DNA from: Halomonas alkaliantarctica | Lineage (GTDB): Bacteria; Pseudomonadota; Gammaproteobacteria; Pseudomonadales; Halomonadaceae | Direction of reading: 5' to 3' | Assembly (NCBI RefSeq): GCF_029854215.1 | Contig: NZ_CP122961.1 | Span: 1,860,001-1,924,000 of the forward strand | Length of the DNA: 64,000 nt | Part shown: piece by piece, positions 9,882-17,711 of the stretch | Position numbering within the stretch: position 1 is the stretch's first letter | Layout: every line of letters starts with the position of its first letter | Program-made: the position numbers and the translations under genes | The notes under the pieces: generated by a model | What the model was told of the DNA's origin: nothing | The model's input: the letters and a program-made list of their open reading frames with translations, nothing else | Database searches by the model: none

Positions 9882-10412
9882 TTACGCTTTTTGATAGGCG
9901 ATAACGGATTTCTCAATCGCCTTGCGTGCAGCGTCTGCGCCTTCCCAAGACTCTACTTTTACCCATTTGCCTTTCTCGAGATCTTTGTAGTTCTCGAAGA
10001 AGTGAGCAATCTGCTGGCGCAGAAGCTCAGGCAGGTCGGTAACTTCCTGGACGTCGTCATAGAGCGAGCTTAGCTTGGCGTGGGGCACGCAGATCAACTT
10101 GGCATCTTCACCGGCTTCGTCGGTCATGTTCAGAATGCCTACCGGGCGCGCGCGGATAATGCTGCCAGGTTGAACTGGGTGCGGGGTAACTACCAATGCG
10201 TCAAGTGCATCGCCATCGTCGGCTAGGGTATGCGGAATAAAACCGTAGTTGGCGGGGTAGAACATAGGGGTGGCCATAAAGCGGTCAACGAGTAGCGCGC
10301 CCATGTCTTTATCAATTTCGTATTTGATCGGATCGTGGTTGGCTGGAATTTCGATCACCACGTAAACGTCGTTGGGGAGATCCTTTCCGGCAGGGATATT
10401 ATCGAAGTTCAT
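9882..10412 (-). CDS. ppa: Inorganic pyrophosphatase (family I)
   Basis: Soluble Mg-dependent enzyme that hydrolyses pyrophosphate released by biosynthesis. 176 aa, the same length as E. coli Ppa. Active-site features include [40 protein letters not shown] with its metal-binding aspartates, and AKLICVP. A good ribosome-binding site (AAGGA) precedes the ATG. It stands alone with its own terminator, 1.7 kb from a PPi-type phosphofructokinase gene, which would share the same pyrophosphate pool. Confidence 0.97.
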   Translation of the reverse strand: MNFDNIPAGKDLPNDVYVVIEIPANHDPIKYEIDKDMGALLVDRFMATPMFYPANYGFIPHTLADDGDALDALVVTPHPVQPGSIIRARPVGILNMTDEAGEDAKLICVPHAKLSSLYDDVQEVTDLPELLRQQIAHFFENYKDLEKGKWVKVESWEGADAARKAIEKSVIAYQKA

Positions 10413-10698
10413 CGTTGATTCCTTGGTAGTGCTGTGGCTAGTAGAGTCGAGCCGTGGTTAGGCAATCGGTTCAGAGTCGTTTATGGCGAAGAATTATACG
10501 AACATGACTGCCCGATTACCAATGCGACATAGGTTGGCCGCACGTGATAATTCATGTGCCCTTCAAATTGGCCGAATACGATAGAGACGTTTGGTGGGCA
10601 TCGTTTCCGTGCTGCTGCGTGTATCATAGGCAGCGTTTATTGACAGTGTTGGTTGACAGTGATGTCCCTCGATCGAGTCGGCAGCCTAGGAGGATGAC

Positions 10699-12414
10699 TT
10701 GTCGCACGCCCAATTGCTCATTAGTTATGGTCAAGCGTTTGTCGCGCCCGATAGGCGCCTGCACCGCAGTTCAATGTCGGTTCGCTTTCCTGAAGCGCCG
10801 CTGCTTAGTGCCAAAGGCGGTTGTGCGGTGATCAGCGACTCCATTTCACGCAATACGATGGCCAAGCAGGCCGGTGATATAAGCGTACGCGGCTTTCTGG
10901 CCGACTACTTTTCGACCCCCGATCACTGGGATGTCAAAACCTCTGCCACCCGTGTGCTACGCGCGCTCAACAGTTGGTGCTATAGCCAAAGCCAGCATGT
11001 GAAAGAGGGCAGTTTTGTTTCATCCATGTCGGCGATGGTGTTCCGCGGCCGCGAAGCCCATCTGTTCCATATGGGCGATACGCTTGTCTTTCGTTTACGG
11101 GGTGCCGAGTTTGAGCAGCTAAGCCGTGATCATGTGACCGATTTAGGCGGCTATCGCTACCCTTCACGAGCGCTGGGTATGGACGGCAGTGTCGATATTG
11201 ATTACACCCACATTGCGCTCAAGCAGGGCGATCTGTTCCTGTTCACCACCCAGGGGGTGCGCGGCACGCTGCTGCCTTCCGACTATGTGCGCTTGATTCG
11301 CCAGGACGCCAGTGATTTGGATGCCGCCTGCGAGCGGCTAGCCGATGAGGCAAAGCAGCGCGCCCAGGAACGCGGCTATGGCGGTGACCAGTTCTGCTTC
11401 CAGTTGATACGTATCGATGAATTACCTGAAGAGGTAACTGAGCACCCAGGCCAGCTCTATGGCGACCTTCCGATTCCCCCTGAATTGTCTGTGGGTGAGC
11501 GTCTAGACGGCTTGGAGGTTCTCGCGGTGCTATCGCGAACGGCGCAGTCGCGGGTGTATCGCGTCCGCGATGTGCATAGCGAGCGGGAAATGGTCCTGAA
11601 AGCGCCCAGCCCTGAGCTTTCGTTGCGCAATGCCTATCTTGAGCACTTTCTACTCCAACAGTGGGTGGTGGAACGCGTTAACTCGCCCTTTGTGGTTAAA
11701 GTGATGGAGCCATCTCGACCGCGCCGCTACCTGTATTATCTGATGCAGCATATTGAAGGCGAAACGCTGCGAGAGTGGGGAGAGCGACATCCTCAAGCCA
11801 GCCTGACCCAGCGCTTGGATATTGCCAATCAGTTGGGAAAAGCGGTGCAAGCGCTGCATCATCGGGACATTATTCATCAGCAGATCAATCCCGATAATAT
11901 TTTGATCGACCCACACGGCAAGCTTGTGCTCACCGATTTTAGTGCCTGTCATATGCGCGACGGCGAAGGGCACCGTCACTCGGGAGAGCTGTTACGACAG
12001 ATTGGCTTTAACGAACACACTGCACCTGAATATGCATTAGGCGACAGCATTGGTCGGCGCAGTGATCAGTACTCGCTAGCGTCCACTACTTACTGGCTTT
12101 TGACCGGAGCTTTACCTTATACGCTGACGCCCAACAGGCTTCGCAGCCACACCGACCTTGAAGAGTTGACCTATCGTAGCGCGCGTACCACCAATCCTGA
12201 GATCTCCCAGGAACTAGACGACGCGCTACGCCGTGCCTTGGACCCCCAGCGTGCGCTGCGGTTTAGGCGCATGTCCGAGTTTTTGCATGCGCTTAGGGTG
12301 CCGCTTGGGCGGTTACCCAATCGAGAAGAGAGCCGCCAGGAGCCGCGGCGTTTCTGGCAGGGTGTGGCGGGAATTCTGCTGTTGCTGCTAGTGCTTTCCT
12401 GGTTACTACGCTAA
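10699..12414 (+). CDS. Fused PP2C-like phosphatase / protein-kinase-like membrane protein with degenerate catalytic motifs
   Basis: 571 aa from a TTG start, chosen because a full AGGAGG lies 5 nt before it (10688-10693). Residues ~1-240 resemble PP2C phosphatases: AVISD with the first metal Asp (D47), FHMGDTLVFRLRG, LSRDHV and GGDQF (D230), but the usual SDG metal motif reads TTQG (Q185). Residues ~270-535 form a kinase fold: glycine loop replaced by LSRTAQSRVYRV, ATP lysine K301 in VLKAP, catalytic loop IIHQQINPDN in place of HRDLKPEN (catalytic Asp and Lys lost), DFS for DFG, intact APE (442-444) and SDQYSL. A hydrophobic C-terminal helix (555-570) anchors it with the domains in the cytoplasm. 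Related bacterial fusions are annotated as bifunctional kinase/phosphatases; here activity is doubtful. It has its own terminator and no clear partner gene. Confidence 0.75.
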   Translation: MSHAQLLISYGQAFVAPDRRLHRSSMSVRFPEAPLLSAKGGCAVISDSISRNTMAKQAGDISVRGFLADYFSTPDHWDVKTSATRVLRALNSWCYSQSQHVKEGSFVSSMSAMVFRGREAHLFHMGDTLVFRLRGAEFEQLSRDHVTDLGGYRYPSRALGMDGSVDIDYTHIALKQGDLFLFTTQGVRGTLLPSDYVRLIRQDASDLDAACERLADEAKQRAQERGYGGDQFCFQLIRIDELPEEVTEHPGQLYGDLPIPPELSVGERLDGLEVLAVLSRTAQSRVYRVRDVHSEREMVLKAPSPELSLRNAYLEHFLLQQWVVERVNSPFVVKVMEPSRPRRYLYYLMQHIEGETLREWGERHPQASLTQRLDIANQLGKAVQALHHRDIIHQQINPDNILIDPHGKLVLTDFSACHMRDGEGHRHSGELLRQIGFNEHTAPEYALGDSIGRRSDQYSLASTTYWLLTGALPYTLTPNRLRSHTDLEELTYRSARTTNPEISQELDDALRRALDPQRALRFRRMSEFLHALRVPLGRLPNREESRQEPRRFWQGVAGILLLLLVLSWLLR

Positions 12415-12435
12415 CCCAGGCGGGGAAGTACACAT

Positions 12436-12476
12436 AAAACGGGGCGATGAAGTGATTCATCGCCCCGTTCTTTTTA
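12436..12476. terminator. Strong bidirectional terminator
   Basis: 14-bp perfect stem AACGGGGCGATGAA (12438-12451) / TTCATCGCCCCGTT (12456-12469) with a 4-nt loop, then CTTTTTATT on the plus strand and TTTTATG on the minus strand. It lies between the convergent kinase-like gene and pfp. Confidence 0.92.
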
Positions 12477-12510
12477 TTGCCGCTATTTTTAGTTCTGCTG
12501 CGCTAGTTGT

Positions 12511-13770
12511 TTACAGCGTAAAAATTGGCAACTTGCGCTCGGCTTTGGCCAGTTTCAGCTTAGCCACTTTAGGCAGACCGTTCTCGAACGGCGGGAAGTC
12601 CTCACCCTGAATCAGCGGTGAAAGATAGTCCCGGCACGTCTGGGTAATGGCAAAGCCGCTTTCGCTGATAAAGTCCCGGGGCATAAACTTCTCTTGGTTG
12701 GCTACCTGGGAGAGCGGGGCAGAGATCACATCCCACTGATAGGGCGCCTGAGAGATACGGCGAATGGCGGGCATCATGGCGTTTTTACCCGCCAGTGCCA
12801 ACGTTACCGCTTCGCGACCCACTGCATAGGCCTGTTCAACGTCTGTTTTAGACGCCAGGTGACGCGCCGCGCGCTGCAGATAGTCGGCCACTGCCCAGTG
12901 ATACTTGTAGCCCAAATCCTGCTTGATCATGCCGGCCAGTGTCGGTGCTACGCCGCCAAGCTGGCGGTGGCCGAACGCATCGGTGTTACCCGCATCGGCC
13001 AGGAAGGTGCCATCTTCGTAGCGAGCGCCTTCAGAAACCACAATAACGCAGTAGCCATAATTCTTGACGCTCTCTTCAACCCGCGCCATGGCCGCTTTAC
13101 GATTAAACGGGATTTCGGGGAAGATAATCATGTGCGGCGGCTCGCCTTCGGCTTCGCCCGCCAAACCACCAGCAGCAGCAATCCAGCCCGCGTGGCGGCC
13201 CATTACCTCAAGCACAAATACCTTGGTGGAGGTAGCGCACATGGAGGCGATATCCAGCGAGGCTTCCAGCGTTGAGGTGGCAATATACTTGGCCACGCTG
13301 CCAAAGCCCGGGCTATTGTCGGTAATCGGTAGGTCGTTATCGACTGTTTTAGGCACATGGATAGCGGTAAGCGGATAGCCCAGCTTTTCAGAAAGCTGGG
13401 AGACCTTTAAACAGGTATCAGCGCTGTCGCCGCCACCGTTATAGAAAAAGTAGCGAATGTCGTGGGCTTTAAACACTTCGATCAACCGCTCGTACTGGGC
13501 GCGGTGGGTGTCAATGTCTTTTAGCTTATAACGGCAGGAGCCAAAAGCGCCGCCCGGTGTGTGACGCAGGGCAGCAATCGATTCATCGCTCTCTTGGGTA
13601 ACGTCGATAAGGTCTTCCGTTAAGGCACCGATAATGCCGTTATGACCGGCGTAAACCTTGCCAATTTGATCGGGTGCTTGACGGCAGGCTTCGATAACGC
13701 CGCAGGCGCTGGCGTTGATCACGGCGGTGACGCCACCGGATTGGGCGTAAAAGGCATTATGCTGGGCCAT
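12511..13770 (-). CDS. pfp: Pyrophosphate-dependent 6-phosphofructokinase
   Basis: Interconverts fructose-6-phosphate and fructose-1,6-bisphosphate, using PPi rather than ATP in this subgroup. The fold is recognised from AQSGGVTAVINAS, GHNGIIGALTEDL, and the phosphate-donor loop NGGGDSAD. PKTVDND, where ATP enzymes have PGTIDND, is the PPi-type signature, and GRHAGWIAAAGGLA follows. 419 aa fits the PPi family (longer than the 320-aa bacterial PfkA). The donor loop GGGDS differs from the GGDD form in many PFPs, so donor specificity is inferred. The ATG has only a distant purine-rich AGGAG (about 14 nt upstream). Confidence 0.9.
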   Translation of the reverse strand: MAQHNAFYAQSGGVTAVINASACGVIEACRQAPDQIGKVYAGHNGIIGALTEDLIDVTQESDESIAALRHTPGGAFGSCRYKLKDIDTHRAQYERLIEVFKAHDIRYFFYNGGGDSADTCLKVSQLSEKLGYPLTAIHVPKTVDNDLPITDNSPGFGSVAKYIATSTLEASLDIASMCATSTKVFVLEVMGRHAGWIAAAGGLAGEAEGEPPHMIIFPEIPFNRKAAMARVEESVKNYGYCVIVVSEGARYEDGTFLADAGNTDAFGHRQLGGVAPTLAGMIKQDLGYKYHWAVADYLQRAARHLASKTDVEQAYAVGREAVTLALAGKNAMMPAIRRISQAPYQWDVISAPLSQVANQEKFMPRDFISESGFAITQTCRDYLSPLIQGEDFPPFENGLPKVAKLKLAKAERKLPIFTL

Positions 13771-13974
13771 GGAAACGTCTCATCTCCTGAAAACGGGTAG
13801 GGTGAATCGGTTTTGGTTCCACCACCAAGTAAACGCTGAGTGCTCCTTCACTTAGTACTACTCACTCAGTACTGCTTGGCAGTGGCAGTGCAAAATAAAC
13901 GCTGCTGCAGTGTGACAAAGTTTAGCGTAAACCCTTGTCTGCTGCATCAGCGGCTACGGTGTTGACTGGAAGTG

Positions 13975-14643
13975 TTAATCCGCACCGTCCATCTCTTGTT
14001 CACGCTGGGCAAGCTGCCAGCCACCCAGGTCTTTATAGCGATTAACCATGGCGCAAAACAGCTCGGCGGTGCGCTCTGTGTCATAGCGAGCGGAGTGGGC
14101 GGCCTTGTTATCAAACTCAATGCCAGCGGCACGACAGGCCCGGGCAAGTACCGTTTGGCCATAGACCAGGCCTGCAAGCGTGGCAGTATCAAAGCTTGAG
14201 AACGGGTGAAAAGGGTTGCGCTTAACGCCACAGCGATTGACCGCCGCGTTCAAGAAGCCCTGGTCGAACGCGGCATTATGGCCGACTAAAATAGCGCGCG
14301 TGCAGTCGTGGGCTTTGATCGATTTGCGAATCGGTCGGAAAATTTCTCCCAGCGCTTCAGACTCGCTCAGCGCTACCTGGCGACGCAGGGGGTCATCCAG
14401 GTTGATTCCAGTGAAATCGAGCGCGGACTGCTCTACATTCGCGCCCTCAAAGGGCTCAATGTGATAGGCATAGGTGGCATCAGGAAGCAGGTTGCCCTCC
14501 GGATCCATGGTCAGCGTGACGGCGGCTATCTCAAGTACAGCGTCGCCTTGGGCATTAAATCCCCCGGTTTCTAAATCAACGACCACGGGCAGGTAACTGC
14601 GAAAACGTTGGGCCATTAATTCGCGGGCAATTGCCTCGCTCAT
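13975..14643 (-). CDS. rnt: Ribonuclease T
   Basis: DEDDh 3'-5' exoribonuclease that trims 3' ends of tRNA and other stable RNAs. Exo motifs: [11 protein letters not shown] (Asp/Glu), [12 protein letters not shown] (Asp) and [14 protein letters not shown] (His/Asp); [20 protein letters not shown] is characteristic of RNase T. The start is ATG at 14643, preceded by a strong AAGGAG; the frame stays open upstream through a repeat, which I regard as non-coding. 222 aa, as in E. coli (215). Confidence 0.95.
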   Translation of the reverse strand: MSEAIARELMAQRFRSYLPVVVDLETGGFNAQGDAVLEIAAVTLTMDPEGNLLPDATYAYHIEPFEGANVEQSALDFTGINLDDPLRRQVALSESEALGEIFRPIRKSIKAHDCTRAILVGHNAAFDQGFLNAAVNRCGVKRNPFHPFSSFDTATLAGLVYGQTVLARACRAAGIEFDNKAAHSARYDTERTAELFCAMVNRYKDLGGWQLAQREQEMDGAD

Positions 14644-14661
14644 GCAGCTCTCCTTATCTTT

Positions 14662-14709
14662 AAGCGAGTAATAGTCTTGAAGCGAGTAATAGTAAAGCGA
14701 GTCATCAGT
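14662..14709. repeat. Short tandem repeat in the rnt leader
   Basis: Two exact copies of AAGCGAGTAATAGT (14662-14675 and 14680-14693) and a third variant copy (14695-14709), immediately upstream of the rnt ribosome-binding site. On the rnt strand the unit reads ACTATTACTCGCTT. Confidence 0.6.
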
Positions 14710-14864
14710 CAACATCAGCGGCAAACCACCGCTTTGAATGGGGTGATTCTAGCAGCTTTAGCACCCAGGCGTCGTTGACGGTATTCGCTGGGCATTGAGA
14801 ACGCTATACTCAGGGTCTGTCTCAAAACCAATCGCAAAGGTTTAACTTTTTAAAGGAGCAAAGA

Positions 14865-16085
<1,221 letters not shown>

Positions 16086-16115
16086 TCAAGCGTTTATAAA
16101 AAAAGCAGCTTAACC

Positions 16116-16150
16116 CTTGTAGGGCGGCCTTCGTATTGCCGCCCTACAAG
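16116..16150. other. Perfect 13-bp inverted repeat downstream of argG
   Basis: CTTGTAGGGCGGC (16116-16128) and GCCGCCCTACAAG (16138-16150). No T-tract follows on the plus strand, so it is not a standard terminator in that direction; it could be an RNA-stabilising hairpin or a mobile palindromic repeat. It lies between argG and the HlyU-family gene. Confidence 0.6.
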
Positions 16151-16160
16151 CAAAGGAGCC

Positions 16161-16190
16161 ATGGTTTTTAAAAAGGAGCCATCATGCTAA
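16161..16190 (+). CDS. Possible 9-codon upstream ORF overlapping the next gene
   Basis: ATG at 16161 opens MVFKKEPSC and ends in TAA at 16188-16190, overlapping the HlyU-family start at 16184. An AAAGGAG lies upstream but only 2 nt from the ATG, which is poor spacing. The sequence AAAGGAGCCAT occurs twice within 25 bp, so this may just be a duplicated ribosome-binding site. Confidence 0.2.
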   Translation: MVFKKEPSC

Positions 16191-16522
16191 AAAAAATACT
16201 TTCCGGCCTCTTTGGTAGTGATCGTCAGTCTGAGCCAGGCGCCACCACCAAAGCTGCTGAGCCGGTTGAATACAAAGGCTATGAGATTGTCTCTCAGCCC
16301 GATAATCAGAGCGGTCAGTACCGCGTCAGTGGTTGGATAAGTAAGGCTGACGCCAGTGGTGAAACGCTCGAACACCGATTTGAGCGCTCCGATATGCTCC
16401 CAGGGCGAGAGGCCTGTGATGCCATGATGGTCACCAAAGCGCAGCGCTATATCGATGAAGTGGGTGAGGCGATGTTCGCGCCAGACCCGCGCCGTGCAGG
16501 TGATAGCGACCAGAGCGAGTAG
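16184..16522 (+). CDS. HlyU-family protein
   Basis: 112-aa soluble protein matching the HlyU family (as recalled, PF10115): MLKKILSGLFG start, then PVEYKGYEIVSQP, GQYRVSGWI and EHRFERSDMLPGREACD. Some Vibrio members activate haemolysin genes by countering H-NS-type silencing; most homologues are uncharacterised and a regulatory role here is only inferred. Ribosome-binding site AAGGAG with 5-nt spacing. It precedes a DUF294-type gene on the same strand with a 37-bp gap, and an MvaT-type silencer is encoded at 47.6 kb. Confidence 0.7.
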   Translation: MLKKILSGLFGSDRQSEPGATTKAAEPVEYKGYEIVSQPDNQSGQYRVSGWISKADASGETLEHRFERSDMLPGREACDAMMVTKAQRYIDEVGEAMFAPDPRRAGDSDQSE

Positions 16523-16559
16523 AGCGCCGTCGACATAACGTTTAGTGAAGGATAGGCGT

Positions 16560-17711
16560 ATGCGTTTAGTACACCAAGCCTCACCATGGCGCTCTCTATT
16601 CCATGAGAATGGCACGCTCAATACCTCGGCGCTCAATGCGCCGTTGCACCATCTCTTCTCAAAACTCTCCTCAAACTTCCCCTCGAGCTTCCCCTCACCG
16701 GATACCTCATTAGCTGACGCCTATGCTTGGCAACTGCCGCTGGTGGAAACATTGGTGCATTATGATCTGCCCGCCTGGCGTATTAGCCAAATTATCAGTG
16801 ACCACAATGCTTCACTGTATCGTCAGGCAATAGCGCAATCCCTTGACGAAATGCAGGCGCAGGGCTGGGGCGCTCCGCCCGTCGACTACTGTGTTCTGCT
16901 GCTAGGCTCCGCGGCGCGCTTCGAAAGCCTGCTAGGCCCCGACCAGGATAATGCGTTGATTATCGACGACTACCCTGACCACCGACATGTAGAGATTGAT
17001 GGCTACTTTCAAGCGCTGGGCGAGCGGTTTACCCAGCGTTTGGATCAGGCCGGTATCCCGCTCTGCCGTGGTCATGTCATGGCGCGCTGGCCGATGTGGC
17101 GCAAACGGCTGAGCGAGTGGCATGCGCAGCTAGCTATATGGAGCGCTGACCGGCAGGTAAAACGCGTACAGCAGACCAATATTCTGCTCGATTTTTTTCC
17201 GGTTGCCGGTAATCCAGCGCTTGCTAAGCGACTAGAGGAAAGTATCGCTTCGACACTTCCCAAAGCGTCACTGTTTATGGATGAAATGGCGGCGCTACTT
17301 GATGAGCTACCGGTGGCGCTGGATCGTCTGGGGCGGCTAGCCTCAAGCCCGGGCCTGGATGCCCCCCACGAGCAAGCCCTTAATCTTAAGCATCAAGGTT
17401 TGTTGCCCTTGATTAGCGCTGCACGCTTAAGCTGCCTGCGTCACGGGCTGCGCGAAATAGCCACACACCAGCGATTGATCGCGCTAAGTCATACTGCGGC
17501 TGCGCTGACGCTGGCTGAATCGGAGTTACTTATAGCTGCTTTTGAGCGTCTGCAGCAGCGCCTATTGGATCAGCAGCGGTATAACAAAGCCCGTGGTGAA
17601 GCCGCTGATGGCTGGATTGATATGCGGCGCCTGCGCGAAGATGAGCGCCTGCTGCTGAAGTTTGATCTGCAGCAGATCAGAGCTTTTGTTCAGGGAGTGA
17701 AAAACGCCTAG
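16560..17711 (+). CDS. DUF294-type nucleotidyltransferase-like protein
   Basis: 383-aa protein with the nucleotidyltransferase core of GlnD-like enzymes: LLLGSAARFESLLGPDQDNALII (GS...DxD-like pattern) and the C-terminal DUF294 substrate-binding helical region with YNKARGEAADGWIDMRRLREDERLLLK. Unlike many relatives it has no cyclic-nucleotide or CBS domain at the N-terminus. Start taken as ATG 16560, preceded by GAAGGAT; an in-frame GTG lies at 16545. In related bacteria such proteins are encoded next to exonuclease and transporter-kinase genes, as here. Its TAG stop overlaps the stop of the convergent histidine kinase gene in the palindrome CTAG. Substrate unknown. Confidence 0.7.
   Translation: MRLVHQASPWRSLFHENGTLNTSALNAPLHHLFSKLSSNFPSSFPSPDTSLADAYAWQLPLVETLVHYDLPAWRISQIISDHNASLYRQAIAQSLDEMQAQGWGAPPVDYCVLLLGSAARFESLLGPDQDNALIIDDYPDHRHVEIDGYFQALGERFTQRLDQAGIPLCRGHVMARWPMWRKRLSEWHAQLAIWSADRQVKRVQQTNILLDFFPVAGNPALAKRLEESIASTLPKASLFMDEMAALLDELPVALDRLGRLASSPGLDAPHEQALNLKHQGLLPLISAARLSCLRHGLREIATHQRLIALSHTAAALTLAESELLIAAFERLQQRLLDQQRYNKARGEAADGWIDMRRLREDERLLLKFDLQQIRAFVQGVKNA

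Noticed and set aside
16116..16150. Reading the 13-bp inverted repeat after argG as a rho-independent terminator
   Set aside because: No T-tract follows on the plus strand; kept only as an unexplained palindrome.
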